Assembly: GCF_000817735.3 (NCBI RefSeq)
Contig: NZ_JTJC03000001.1
Coordinates: 319,710 to 383,709, forward strand
Origin: Scytonema millei VB511283
GTDB taxonomy: Bacteria; Cyanobacteriota; Cyanobacteriia; Cyanobacteriales; Chroococcidiopsidaceae
DNA: 64,000 nucleotides
Reading direction: 5' to 3'
Made by a program: the position numbers and the translations under genes. This document shows positions 8,345 through 20,121 of this stretch, piece after piece; within the stretch, counting starts at the first letter, position 1; every line of letters begins with the position of its first letter. Under the pieces are notes generated by a model. It did no database searches, had not been told where the DNA came from, and saw only the letters and a program-made list of their open reading frames with translations.

Positions 8345-11300
8345 ATGCATCGTATCAGTACCACTCCTGGAGATTGGAATCCTCAAGCTAATGGTGTCGC
8401 TTTATTTGCACAAACTCCAGCTCCTTTGGTGTTTCTTACTGCTACCGATACCGATATTCAAACTTTGGCAGCAGCAGTGACTCAGTTACCGATAGACTTT
8501 CCCACTTTTCGAGTTGCTAATTTGCTGCAATTACAGCAACAGATAGTTATAGATACTTATGCAGAAGACGTTTTAGAAAAAGCTCAAGTTATTATACTAC
8601 GGCTTTTGGGGGGACGATCGTATTGGTCTTATGGTTTAGAAGTGGTGCGGGAAACAGCACGGCGGACTGGTGCAGCACTGATAGTTATCCCAGGAGATGA
8701 CGCGATCGACCCCGATTTAATCGCACATTCGACTGTTCCGTTAGCAGTGGGAAATCGACTGTGGCGATATTTTCTAGAAGGTGGAGTAGAAAATGCCGTC
8801 AATGCTCTGCTATTCGCTGCCGATTGCTGCCTTCATACTTCATACAATCCTCAACCTCCACAGGTGGTTCCGCGCGTGGGGTTATATGGGTGGAAGGGAG
8901 TCGGAGAGAAGAGAGCTGAGGAAGCTGAGGAAGCTGAGGAAGCTGAGGGAGAAAAACAACCGTCAACCAACTACCAATTACCAACTACCAACTACCAACT
9001 ACCCAAAATTGGCATTCTGTTCTACCGCGCTCACTATTTGGCAGGTAATACGGGTGTAATTGACGATTTGTGTCAAGCATTGGTAGCCAGAAATCTATTA
9101 CCAGTACCAGTTTTCGTTTCTTCGCTACGCGATCCAGAAGTGCAAGCAGAAATTCTATCTTACTTCCAGCCTCAAGACGAGGCAGAAATTCAAGTCTTAT
9201 TAAATACAACCAGTTTTTCTCTGACACGCATTTTTCCGACTCCCGACTCCCTAGTACGGGCGCACTGTTGTGCGCCCGTACCGGCTCCCGCTAACTTATG
9301 GCAACAACTAGATATACCAATACTGCAAGTTATTTTTAGTAGCAGTTCAATTTCAACCTGGGAGACAAGTTCTCAAGGACTATCGCCACGGGATATTGGC
9401 ATGAATGTGGCTCTACCAGAAGTGGATGGGCGCATTATTAGCCGTGCTGTGTCGTTTAAAGCAGTACAGAGCTGGAATGCAGCTCTAGAGACGAATGTAG
9501 TCGTTTACGAGTCGGTGCGCGATCGCCTGGAATGTGTTGCTGAACTAACTCAGCGTTGGGTGCAGCTGCGTTCTCGTCCGCCAGCAGCACGCAAAATCGC
9601 TCTGATTTTGGCAAACTATCCCAATCGTGACGGACGTTTGGCAAATGGAGTTGGATTAGATACTCCTGCTAGTTGTATAGAAATTCTCAAATCGCTCCAG
9701 CAAGCAGGATATCAAGTAGAAAATCTACCGCGAACTGGAGACGAACTGATCCAACGCCTGACATCTGGAGTGACAAACGATCCTGATAGTCAGTGGCGAT
9801 CGCTCCCACAGCAATTAAGCTGGCAAGAGTATCAACAATATTTTGCCACCCTTCCTGAAGCAGTGCAGCAGGGGATTGTTAGTCGGTGGGAGCAGAAGAG
9901 AGCTGAGGGAGCTGAAGGAGCTGAGGGAGCTGAGGGAGCTGAGGGAGTGAATAGACTTACTACTCACTACTCACCGCTCACCACTTATTCCCGACTCCCG
10001 ACTCCCGACTCCCGACTCCCCATTCCTGGTATTCAACTCGGTAATGTTTTCGTAGGGATTCAACCAGCACGGGGGTACGATCGCGATCCGGCGTTAAATT
10101 ACCACGCGCCTGACTTGGAACCACCGCATACTTATTTGGCTTTTTATTATTGGCTGCGAGAGCATTTTGGTGCTGATGCGATCGTCCACATAGGCAAGCA
10201 CGGTAATTTGGAATGGCTTCCAGGTAAAAGCGTGGCACTCTCAAGTCAGTGTTATCCCGAAATTGCTTTAGGTGCTATGCCCCATTTCTATCCGTTTATC
10301 GTCAACGATCCTGGGGAAGGTTCGCAAGCAAAACGCCGCGCCCAAGCAGTGATTATCGACCATTTAACGCCTCCCATGACGCGGGCAGAACTCTATGGAG
10401 CGCTACACCAATTAGAAAGTTTAGTTGACGAGTATTACGAAGCTCAAAGTCTAGATCCGACTCGATTGCCAGCCATTAGCGATCGCATTTGGCAATTAAT
10501 TAAACAAGAAAATTTACACTTAGACTTGGGGATGGAGCGGGAGTCGGGAGTCGTAGGGGCGGGTTTTTTTGCAGAGCCTTATGAAAAACAAACAGTTCTG
10601 CAATTAAACCCGCCCGTACAGGAGTTGGAGAACAGAGCTAGGGGAGCTGAGGAAGAAAAAATCCAATTACCAATTACCCATTACCAACTACCAACTACCA
10701 ACTACCAACTACCAATTAACCAACTCGACGGTTATTTATGCGAACTCAAAGAAGCTCAAATTCGCGATGGTTTGCATATATTTGGGCAATGCCCGCAAGG
10801 AGAACAATTACGAGATTTAATTGTAGCGATCGCTCGTCAACCTAATTCCTACCAACCAGGAATCACCCGCGCAATTGCTCAAGCCTGGGAATTAGATTTC
10901 GATCCCCTCACGGCAGATTTCAGCACTCAACTTTCAGAGACAAGCGCTCGAATTTTATCAGCAAAAACTCAAACACCCTGTCATACAATCGGCGATGCGA
11001 TCGAGGTGTTAGAACAATATGCGGCTGAGTTGGTGGAAGTATTGATTGGGGAATCGGGAGTCGGGAGTCGGGAGTCGGGAGTTGGAGATAAACGAGCAGA
11101 GGGGCAGAGGGGCAGAGGGGCAGAGGAAGCAGAGCTAAGGAAGCAGAGGAGCAGAGCTGAGGAGCAACTACCAACTACCAACTACCAATTTTCTACACCC
11201 CCTTCCCGGCTCCCAAGTACGGACGCACAGCAGTGCGCCCCTACCGACTCCCGACTCACTTCATTAAATTGGATTCGCGATCGCCTCTTACCCGCTTTAG

Positions 11301-12613
11301 CACAAACTCAACAGGAAATTACCAATTTACTACATGGTTTGGATGGGTGCTACGTTCCTAGTGGGGCATCGGGTGCGCCGACGAGAGGTCGTCCAGAAGT
11401 ATTACCAACAGGAAAAAATTTCTACTCGGTGGATATCCGTGCCATTCCGACAGAAACGGCTTGGGATATCGGACGTAAAGCAGCTGAAGCTTTAATCGAA
11501 CGCTACACGCAAGAAAATGGGGAATATCCCAAAACTCTGGGTTTGTCGATTTGGGGAACTTCTACCATGCGGACTGGGGGAGATGACATTGCTGAGGCGT
11601 TGGCTTTGTTGGGAGTGCGTCCGGTATGGGATGGGGTTTCTCGGCGGGTGGTGGATTTTGAAATTTTGCCTCTATCGGTGTTGGCGCGTCCCCGCGTGGA
11701 TGTAACTTTAAGAATTTCTGGTTTTTTCCGCGATGCTTTTCCTAATTTAATCGATCTGTTTGACAGTGCCGTTGTTGCCGTGTCGCAGTTGGACGAACCG
11801 CTAGCCCAAAATCCCCTAGCTGCCAAGGTGAAACAAGAAACTCAGTTTTGGCACTCGGCAGGATTGACACCAGAAGAGGCAAAAGAGCGATCGCTTTACC
11901 GTGTTTTTGGTTCTAAACCAGGGGCTTATGGAGCTGGGTTACAAGGATTAATTGAAGCGCAAAATTGGACGGGCGATCGCGATTTAGCCCGTGCTTATAT
12001 TAATTGGAGTTGCTACGCTTATTCCCGCAACTCAGAAGGACGAGCCGCCCCAGAAGCGTTCGAGCAACGTTTAGGCGAAATGCAAATTGTCTTGCACAAC
12101 CAAGACAATCGCGAACACGATCTGCTCGATTCTGACGATTACTATCAATTTCAAGGTGGTTTAACTGTTGCCGTGCGTGCCGTTCGCGGTAAAAATCCTC
12201 AAACATATTTTGGTGACAATTCTATTCCGGCAAACCCTCGCGTTCGTCATTTAAAGGAAGAAATTGCCAAGGTATATCGTTCTCGCGTCGTTAATCCGAA
12301 ATGGATTGCGGGGGTGATGCGTCACGGTTATAAAGGGGCTTTTGAAATGGCAGCGACAGTAGATTATTTATTTGCCTACGATGCTACAGCTGATTGCGTG
12401 GAAGATTATATGTATCAAGGCATTGCCGAAGCTTATTTATTCGATCCAGCCGTCCAAGACTTCGTGCAACAAAAAAATCCTTGGGCATTACGAGATATGG
12501 CAGAAAGGTTAATTGAAGCCAAGCAGCGAGGATTGTGGCAAGTGACACCAGAGATTATAGATAAGTTACGAGCGATCGCCCACCAAGCAGAAGGAGCGAT
12601 CGAAGAAAAATAG
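8345..12613 (+). CDS. cobN: Cobaltochelatase CobN-type subunit (CobN/BchH family) with five repeat-coded inserts
   Basis: A 1422-residue large chelatase subunit, longer than the 1200-1300 usual for CobN. Conserved blocks include HIGKHGNLEWLPGK, IVNDPGEGSQAKRR, SIWGTSTMRTGGDD, and the C-terminal WIAGVMRHGYKGAFEM and PWALRDMAERL. The family inserts Co or Mg into tetrapyrroles using ATP with a CobST or ChlID partner. In cyanobacteria this protein is assigned to cobalamin synthesis. Five segments break the alignment at about 8899-9003, 9236-9290, 9893-10024, 10536-10720 and 11048-11262. They encode low-complexity peptides (AEEAEEAEE, NYQLPTT, RLPTPDS, AEGAEGAEG, RESGVGS), all in frame. Start ATG 8345 follows an AGAGAG stretch. 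Confidence 0.88.
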   Translation: MHRISTTPGDWNPQANGVALFAQTPAPLVFLTATDTDIQTLAAAVTQLPIDFPTFRVANLLQLQQQIVIDTYAEDVLEKAQVIILRLLGGRSYWSYGLEVVRETARRTGAALIVIPGDDAIDPDLIAHSTVPLAVGNRLWRYFLEGGVENAVNALLFAADCCLHTSYNPQPPQVVPRVGLYGWKGVGEKRAEEAEEAEEAEGEKQPSTNYQLPTTNYQLPKIGILFYRAHYLAGNTGVIDDLCQALVARNLLPVPVFVSSLRDPEVQAEILSYFQPQDEAEIQVLLNTTSFSLTRIFPTPDSLVRAHCCAPVPAPANLWQQLDIPILQVIFSSSSISTWETSSQGLSPRDIGMNVALPEVDGRIISRAVSFKAVQSWNAALETNVVVYESVRDRLECVAELTQRWVQLRSRPPAARKIALILANYPNRDGRLANGVGLDTPASCIEILKSLQQAGYQVENLPRTGDELIQRLTSGVTNDPDSQWRSLPQQLSWQEYQQYFATLPEAVQQGIVSRWEQKRAEGAEGAEGAEGAEGVNRLTTHYSPLTTYSRLPTPDSRLPIPGIQLGNVFVGIQPARGYDRDPALNYHAPDLEPPHTYLAFYYWLREHFGADAIVHIGKHGNLEWLPGKSVALSSQCYPEIALGAMPHFYPFIVNDPGEGSQAKRRAQAVIIDHLTPPMTRAELYGALHQLESLVDEYYEAQSLDPTRLPAISDRIWQLIKQENLHLDLGMERESGVVGAGFFAEPYEKQTVLQLNPPVQELENRARGAEEEKIQLPITHYQLPTTNYQLPINQLDGYLCELKEAQIRDGLHIFGQCPQGEQLRDLIVAIARQPNSYQPGITRAIAQAWELDFDPLTADFSTQLSETSARILSAKTQTPCHTIGDAIEVLEQYAAELVEVLIGESGVGSRESGVGDKRAEGQRGRGAEEAELRKQRSRAEEQLPTTNYQFSTPPSRLPSTDAQQCAPTDSRLTSLNWIRDRLLPALAQTQQEITNLLHGLDGCYVPSGASGAPTRGRPEVLPTGKNFYSVDIRAIPTETAWDIGRKAAEALIERYTQENGEYPKTLGLSIWGTSTMRTGGDDIAEALALLGVRPVWDGVSRRVVDFEILPLSVLARPRVDVTLRISGFFRDAFPNLIDLFDSAVVAVSQLDEPLAQNPLAAKVKQETQFWHSAGLTPEEAKERSLYRVFGSKPGAYGAGLQGLIEAQNWTGDRDLARAYINWSCYAYSRNSEGRAAPEAFEQRLGEMQIVLHNQDNREHDLLDSDDYYQFQGGLTVAVRAVRGKNPQTYFGDNSIPANPRVRHLKEEIAKVYRSRVVNPKWIAGVMRHGYKGAFEMAATVDYLFAYDATADCVEDYMYQGIAEAYLFDPAVQDFVQQKNPWALRDMAERLIEAKQRGLWQVTPEIIDKLRAIAHQAEGAIEEK
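9254..9281 (+). repeat. 28-bp palindrome inside cobN (GTACGGGCGCAC family, copy 1)
   Basis: GTACGGGCGCACTG and its mirror TTGTGCGCCCGTAC form a near-perfect 28-bp inverted repeat, flanked by CGACTCC/GGCTCCC heptamers and read in frame as part of a peptide containing RAHCCAPV. A related copy lies at 11217-11244 in the same gene. The base pairing predicts a strong hairpin in the mRNA. Confidence 0.75.
10553..10619 (+). repeat. 67-bp inverted-repeat element inside cobN (GGGCGGGTTT family, copy A)
   Basis: The element starts GTAGGGGCGGGTTT and ends AAACCCGCCCGTAC. The inner part contains ATGAAAAACAAACAG. It matches the layout of 15046-15110 (spacer) and 39854-39920 (inside the phytyltransferase gene). 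Here it is read in frame within cobN insert 4, giving GAGFFAEPYE and LNPPVQ. This looks like a small non-autonomous element nested in GGGAGTC heptamers. Confidence 0.7.
11217..11244 (+). repeat. 28-bp palindrome inside cobN (GTACGGGCGCAC family, copy 2)
   Basis: GTACGGACGCACAG paired with CAGTGCGCCCCTAC forms a second, slightly decayed copy of the palindrome at 9254-9281. It is again surrounded by CCCGGCT/CGACTCC heptamers and read in frame (STDAQQCAPTDS). Confidence 0.7.
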
Positions 12614-12929
12614 CGAGATTTCATGTCTAGCTTGGGGCGACTGCAAGTCGCGACTACACAGACAAAACTTGCCTGCGCAGGTTAAACTCTCAGTCCGTGC
12701 AGGCGGAAAGAGTTTGTCTAGTTTCGCAAATTCTATTCCCCCCGACTCGATAAGCTGTCACACATTTAATACCATTTTACTAAAACTATGCTACAGAAGA
12801 TCCCCCCAACCCCCCTTATCAAGGGGGGCTAGGGGGGATCTCTTTTGTCGTAGTCAAAGAGTAAATTGGTATAACTTGCATTATCAGTGCCATCAAATCG
12901 CTTGCCACGAGCTGGAAATATTTTGACTT
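12614..12929 (+). other. Intergenic region between cobN and a glycosyltransferase, no gene seen
   Basis: About 316 bp between convergent genes. It contains an imperfect hairpin near 12640-12660 (GCGACTGCAAGTCGCG), two GCAGG-containing direct matches (TGCCTGCGCAGG and CGTGCAGGCGG), the C-rich hairpin at 12799-12840, and ends in AACTTTTGACTTTT heptamers. Either hairpin could act as a terminator, but neither is followed by a clean T-run. Confidence 0.6.
12799..12840 (+). repeat. C-rich/G-rich hairpin element (GATCCCCCC family, copy 1)
   Basis: GATCCCCCCAACCCCCCTT is followed by ATC and then AAGGGGGGCTAGGGGGGATC, an almost complete inverted repeat of 42 bp. Related copies are at 55789-55856 and, in shorter form, 20430-20460. 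The three sit in spacers, two of them between convergent genes or beside 3' ends. Confidence 0.8.
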
Positions 12930-13808
12930 TTAACTTTTAACTTTTGACTTACTTATCAACTTTTTTATCGTCTTTTTCATCGTCCGTAATGGATCGATCT
13001 GTATTGCCCAAACAACACTGGATAAGGCTTGAGACTTTTGCCCCATCCGATAGGACATGAGGGCGTGATCGTAAACAAAATTCGCAAACATCTGCGGGTG
13101 GGCGCGAAAAATTGCCTGATGCTTGTCAATCAAACGTTGAAAACTTTCCTGACGCAAATTCGTATTGCGCGACACTCGCGCCCCTGGATGCTCGTAAAGT
13201 TGATAAGTGACGATCGGTAAACCCAAGATCGAACAGACAGGATTCAGCCGCAGAAAAAGTTCGGTATGGACGCGGGAACGAAACGCCTCATCCCAGCCTC
13301 CTATCTGTAAAATTACTTCCCGTTCCACCACTAAAGTTTGTTTGGTATTGTACGACTTACCTGGTTCCAAAACTTCTAATGCAAAATGACAGCCACGGGG
13401 ACGACTGGGAGGCGGAATACGTGTTTCTAAAATTTTACCTGCATCATCTACCACGTCGATCCCAGAAATAACGCCGACAGGTGGAGGTAAAGTTGCTTTA
13501 GCGATCGCCTCTAAGGATACAGCTGCCATTTGGGGTAAAAGACAGTCATCGTCATCTAAATAGGCAATCCAGCGCCCTTGCGCCGCTTTCGTACCTACAT
13601 TCCGCGCCCCTGCACCCCCGTGAGAGGTAGAGAGACGAATTATTCGCAAACGCGGATCTGCTGGTAAATCTATAGGTTGAGTTGAAGCATCGTCAACGAC
13701 AATAACTTCGAGATCTGTCATGGTTTGCGATAAAGCACTTTGAACCGCACGCGCTAATAGTTGCGGGCGATCGCGCGTCGGTATGATGATACTGAGTTTT
13801 GGCATCAT
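12930..13808 (-). CDS. Glycosyltransferase family 2 (GT-A fold)
   Basis: A 292-residue inverting GT2 protein. It begins LSIIIPTRDRPQLLARA, has VVDDAS (about 37-42), then HGGAGARNVG and the DXD metal site in YLDDDDC (about 82-88). No membrane helix is visible, so it is cytoplasmic. Residues 260-285 are basic, and the end (KKLISKSKVKS) comes from AACTTTTGACTT heptamers, so the original stop may have been overwritten. ATG 13808 is followed immediately by a second ATG at 13805; either may be used. Donor and acceptor sugars are unknown; lone GT2 genes in cyanobacteria usually serve exopolysaccharide or glycolipid synthesis. Confidence 0.8.
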   Translation of the reverse strand: MMPKLSIIIPTRDRPQLLARAVQSALSQTMTDLEVIVVDDASTQPIDLPADPRLRIIRLSTSHGGAGARNVGTKAAQGRWIAYLDDDDCLLPQMAAVSLEAIAKATLPPPVGVISGIDVVDDAGKILETRIPPPSRPRGCHFALEVLEPGKSYNTKQTLVVEREVILQIGGWDEAFRSRVHTELFLRLNPVCSILGLPIVTYQLYEHPGARVSRNTNLRQESFQRLIDKHQAIFRAHPQMFANFVYDHALMSYRMGQKSQALSSVVWAIQIDPLRTMKKTIKKLISKSKVKS

Positions 13809-13889
13809 AACTAGGGGCGAGGAGTGAGGGATGAGGAGTAAGGGAAAGAAAGAGGGGACAAGGGAAGAATAACTACAAATGACAAATGA

Positions 13890-14975
13890 CTAAGAAGAAA
13901 AAATCAATGCTTCCATCCATTCCCAAGAAATAAAAACTCGTTCTCCCTCTTTGTAAGGGCTAGTTCCGCGTCGCCGCAGTTCCGTGACGTGGAAATTGAG
14001 TCCGATCGCCTGAACTAAATAACTCGTAGCATAACCGAGGTATTGACTTTGAATAATGGTGGCTGCATAACCAATGTCGGCACGATTTAAGCAAATATTT
14101 TCTGGACGCACGACTAATCGTACTGCATTACCAGGAGAAATTGTAGCGATCGCTCCTTCAACAACTGTTCCTTCAACAATTGCTGTCTCGCCAATTTGCA
14201 CTCTGCCTCGCTGCCCATCTACACTTAACAACACGCCATCGAGAAAATTTGCCCGTCCGATAAATTCAGCGACGTATAAATCGGCGGGCTGTTCGTAGAC
14301 TTCTAGAGGCGTGCCGACTTGTAATAGCTTGCCCGATTTAAGAATCGCAATGCGATCGCTCAACGCTAAGGCTTCTTCTTGGTCGTGAGTAATATAAACA
14401 AAGCTAATTCCCGTCTGACGTTGGAGTTGTTTCAATTCCTGCCGCAGTTCCATCCGAATTTTGGCATCCAAAGCTGAAAGCGGTTCGTCTAAAAGTAACA
14501 CGTCAGGGCGATCGACAATTGCCCGTGCTAAAGCTACCCGTTGTTTTTGTCCGCCGGAAAGTTGAGAAGGTAGCCTCTGCGCCATTTCTGCGAGTTGGAC
14601 GAGTTTCAAAGCTTCCGTAACTCGTTGGCTAATTTCTGCTACGGGCGATCGCTTTGCTTGTAAAGCATATGCTACGTTGTCAAATACCGATAGGTGGGGA
14701 AACAAGGCGTAGTCCTGAAACACTGTATGGACGTTGCGCTTATAGGCAGGCAACCGACTGACATCTTTGCCCCCAATATAAATACAGCCAGTATCGGGCG
14801 TTTCAAATCCGCCAATCAGCCGCAATAAAGTTGTTTTGCCCGAACCAGAAGCCCCCAGCAGCGTGAAAAATTCTCCTTGCTGCACGTCGAGACTGACAGA
14901 CTGCACGGCTTGGACTTTGCCGTAAATCTTACTGACGTTTTCTAAAGCAACCTGGATCGCGATCGCGTGAGTCAA
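13890..14975 (-). CDS. potA: ABC transporter ATP-binding protein, PotA (spermidine/putrescine) type
   Basis: A 361-residue importer ATPase. The Walker A is GASGSGKTT, the Q-loop lies in VFQDYALFPHL, the signature is LSGGQKQR, the Walker B is VLLLDEPLSALD and the switch is THDQEEA. The C-terminal third contains a TOBE-like regulatory domain (VRLVVRPENI). The FQDYALFPH block and the length match polyamine or iron/sulfate importers, and PotA is the best guess. No permease or binding-protein gene lies beside it in this window, so the partners must be encoded elsewhere. The gene is flanked on both sides by heptamer arrays. Confidence 0.7.
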   Translation of the reverse strand: MTHAIAIQVALENVSKIYGKVQAVQSVSLDVQQGEFFTLLGASGSGKTTLLRLIGGFETPDTGCIYIGGKDVSRLPAYKRNVHTVFQDYALFPHLSVFDNVAYALQAKRSPVAEISQRVTEALKLVQLAEMAQRLPSQLSGGQKQRVALARAIVDRPDVLLLDEPLSALDAKIRMELRQELKQLQRQTGISFVYITHDQEEALALSDRIAILKSGKLLQVGTPLEVYEQPADLYVAEFIGRANFLDGVLLSVDGQRGRVQIGETAIVEGTVVEGAIATISPGNAVRLVVRPENICLNRADIGYAATIIQSQYLGYATSYLVQAIGLNFHVTELRRRGTSPYKEGERVFISWEWMEALIFSS

Positions 14976-15202
14976 AAGTTAAAAGTTAAAAGTCAAAATT
15001 GTGAATCTTATTCAATTTGAACATGGAAGTCGAGAGTTGGGAATTGTAGGGACGGGTTTTAGAGAGATCTATGAAACAACAAATAATTCTTCGGTTAAAC
15101 CCGCCCGTGCAGGAGTCGGGAGAAGAAATTTTCCTGATTGGTTGTGAATTTCATTCATTATGTCTCCTGCAAAAGTCAAGAACCATCTGCGTTCCAGAAG
15201 TA
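14976..15202 (+). repeat. Repeat spacer containing a GGGCGGGTTT element (copy B, 15046-15110)
   Basis: AGTTAAAAGTTAAAAGTC heptamers (14975-14997) are followed by an element of GTAGGGACGGGTTT ... AAACCCGCCCGTGC at 15046-15110 with ATGAAACAACAAAT inside. It closely parallels the copies inside cobN (10553-10619) and the phytyltransferase gene. GGAGTCGGGAG heptamers flank it. No gene seen. Confidence 0.7.
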
Positions 15203-17719
<2,517 letters not shown>

Positions 17720-18027
17720 GAGTGATGTTTCCTAGTTGATAACGACAAACGCCAAAAATTTAATAGTATCTTTACAAAGCTTACCCTCAGCATCCTAATT
17801 TATTTGCTTACAAAAAGATACTAATAGTAGCCGATGAGTAATTCCCAGTATTATTCTGGATGAGCGACGATCGCGCTCAAATTTCTATTTACCCGCTCCT
17901 GATTTTTCGCTTTAAGTATGCAATTCTACTAAAGGAAAATTTTATTCCTACCTTAACAACAGCCAGAGAATGCTGTCATAGCTTACGTCCGCTGTCAATT
18001 TAATATGCAATCTCCTGTAACAAAGTT
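17720..18027. other. Divergent promoter region between gyrA and a receiver gene
   Basis: A 308-bp AT-rich spacer with promoters for both directions expected. I see no structured RNA, repeat array or small gene. A strict promoter assignment is not possible by eye. Confidence 0.5.
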
Positions 18028-18429
18028 ATGATGAAAACCGTTTTGATTGTAGAGGATGACCCTATAAATGCTCGCGTTTTTGCCAAAATTTTGACAAAAC
18101 GTGGTGGCTTGGAGACAAAGCATACAGAAAATGTAGAAGAGGTCATGGAGATTGCGACATCTGGACAAGTCGATATTATTTTGATGGATGTTTCTCTTTC
18201 GCGCAGCGTTTACCAGGGTAAAGCAGTGGATGGGATCAAGATTACCCAAATGCTGAAGGCAAATCCGCAAACTGCTAAGTTACCAATTATCCTCGTCACA
18301 GCTCACGTCATGGAAGGCGATCGCGAAAACTTTCTGCGCCAAAGCGGTGCAGACGGTTACATTTCAAAACCAGTCGTGGATCACCAGCAGTTTGTCGAAC
18401 AAATTTGGGCGATGCTGCCGAAGGAATAG
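18028..18429 (+). CDS. Stand-alone response-regulator receiver protein (DivK/CheY-like)
   Basis: A 133-residue single receiver domain. Acidic pocket residues are in VEDDP (D10, D11), the phospho-acceptor is D54 in ILMDVS, T is in LVTAHV and the lysine in ISKPV. No output domain is present, so it signals by protein-protein contact. The closest general type is DivK, with MKTVLIVEDDPINARVF at the start. Two ATG codons in a row (18028, 18031) make the exact start ambiguous. The TAG stop is formed at the junction with a GGAGCAG heptamer array. No cognate kinase is adjacent. Confidence 0.85.
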   Translation: MMKTVLIVEDDPINARVFAKILTKRGGLETKHTENVEEVMEIATSGQVDIILMDVSLSRSVYQGKAVDGIKITQMLKANPQTAKLPIILVTAHVMEGDRENFLRQSGADGYISKPVVDHQQFVEQIWAMLPKE

Positions 18430-18718
18430 GGAGCAGGGAGCAGGGAGCAGGGAGCAGGGAGTAGGGAGTAGGGAGTGAGTTGCAGTCCTTGAACTCTCTG
18501 CTTTTTATCTTAATACAGATGTACTAAATAAAAGTACAAAAAGAAACCGCGAAGGCACTCTTGGCGCGATCGCGGCGGAGAAAAAAGGACAAGGGAGACA
18601 AGGGAGAGGGGGGAGACAAGGGGGACAAGGGAGAAAATCCTTCGAGTGTCCTCCCACACTTCCCACACCCCACACCCCACACCCCACACCCTATTTACTA
18701 GTCACTAGCCACTAGCCA
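18430..18718 (+). repeat. Spacer of GGGAGCA, GGGACAA and CACACCC heptamers
   Basis: GGGAGCA units at 18429-18470, a short unique part (18475-18585), then AAGGGAGACAAGGG units (18590-18635), CACACCC units (18655-18692) and TAGCCAC units that run into the 3' end of hemL. No gene is seen between the convergent genes. Confidence 0.75.
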
Positions 18719-20017
18719 CTACAATCCACTCAACACTTCCCTAGCAGCGGCTAAAGTCTGCTCTACATCTGCTTCGGTGTGAGCTAGAGAGGTAAAGCCA
18801 GCTTCAAATTGAGAAGGCGCGAGATAAACTCCCCGCTCTAACATCCCGCGATAGAAACGGCTGAATTTGATTAAATCTGCCTTTTTAGCGTCTTCGTAGT
18901 TGTGTACTGGTCCTTCGGTAAAGAAAAAGCCAAACATCCCGCTAATTTGCCCGCCACAAGCAGCGTGTCCTGTTTCTTTGGCGACTTGCAGCATTCCATC
19001 GGCTAACTTTTTCGTGATGCGATCGAGCGCTTCGTACGTCCCAGGCTTTTGCAACAATTCCAAAGTCTTAATCCCTGCTGTCATTGCTAAGGGATTACCA
19101 GAAAGCGTTCCAGCTTGATAGACGGGACCTGCTGGGGCAATCATGGACATAATATCTTTGCGTCCGCCGTAAGCACCTACAGGTAAACCGCCACCGATAA
19201 TTTTACCCAGGGTGGTTAGGTCGGGGGTGATGCCAAATCTCTCTTGAGCGCCACCGTAGGCAATCCGAAAACCAGTCATAACTTCATCAAATACGAGCAA
19301 AGCACCGCGATCGCGGGTAATTTCTCGCAATCCTTCCAAAAAGCCCGCGTCGGGAGGAATAAAGCCTGCATTACCGACAACTGGTTCTAAAATGACCCCG
19401 GCAATTTCGTCAGGGTTTTCTTCAAATAAAGCTTTGACCGTTTCTAGATCGTTGTAAGGCGCAGTGAGAGTGTTGCTTGTCGCAGATTTAGGCACTCCAG
19501 GGGAATCTGGTAAGCCAAGGGTAGCAACCCCAGAACCAGCTTTGACCAGAAACATATCGGCATGACCGTGATAGCAGCCTTCAAACTTGATAATCTTATC
19601 TCGTCCTGTAAAAGCTCGCATTAAGCGCAGGACTGCCATACAAGCTTCCGTACCGGAGTTGACGAAGCGTACCATTTCAATGCTAGGGACGGCATCAACG
19701 ACCATTTCCGCTAGCACGTTTTCCAAAACAGAAGGCGCGCCGAAGCTCGTACCTTTTTCTAAGGCGGTGTGTAAAGCGGCGATCACATCTGGATGAGCGT
19801 GTCCGCAAATGGCTGGTCCCCAAGTCCCGACATAATCGATGTATTTATTGCCATCGACATCCCAAATGTACGCTCCCTCAACGCGATCGAATACGATCGG
19901 CTGTCCGCCTACAGATTTAAAAGCTCGGACTGGAGAACTAACGCCCCCAGGCATGAGTTTCTGAGCAGCGGCAAAAATTTCTTCTGATTTAGTGGTTTTG
20001 ATGCTGGTATTAACCAA
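18719..20017 (-). CDS. hemL: Glutamate-1-semialdehyde 2,1-aminomutase
   Basis: A 432-residue PLP enzyme of the C5 pathway. It converts glutamate-1-semialdehyde to 5-aminolevulinate, the committed precursor of chlorophyll, bilins and haem. Visible landmarks are [12 protein letters not shown] near the N-terminus, [19 protein letters not shown] with the cofactor aspartate, and the PLP lysine in [17 protein letters not shown]. Length matches the family (430-433). The codon at 20017 is TTG, preceded by AGGAGAGAACC, so this gene apparently uses a TTG start. Its stop TAG lies inside a TAGTGGC heptamer array. Confidence 0.95.
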   Translation of the reverse strand: MVNTSIKTTKSEEIFAAAQKLMPGGVSSPVRAFKSVGGQPIVFDRVEGAYIWDVDGNKYIDYVGTWGPAICGHAHPDVIAALHTALEKGTSFGAPSVLENVLAEMVVDAVPSIEMVRFVNSGTEACMAVLRLMRAFTGRDKIIKFEGCYHGHADMFLVKAGSGVATLGLPDSPGVPKSATSNTLTAPYNDLETVKALFEENPDEIAGVILEPVVGNAGFIPPDAGFLEGLREITRDRGALLVFDEVMTGFRIAYGGAQERFGITPDLTTLGKIIGGGLPVGAYGGRKDIMSMIAPAGPVYQAGTLSGNPLAMTAGIKTLELLQKPGTYEALDRITKKLADGMLQVAKETGHAACGGQISGMFGFFFTEGPVHNYEDAKKADLIKFSRFYRGMLERGVYLAPSQFEAGFTSLAHTEADVEQTLAAAREVLSGL

Positions 20018-20121
20018 GGTTCTCTCCTAAGTTGGATACTAAAACTCTGTCTTTTGGGGTTTGTACGTTCGATTCAAAACACCTAAGGTAATAAATTACA
20101 CGATAAAAAAAGAATAAAATT

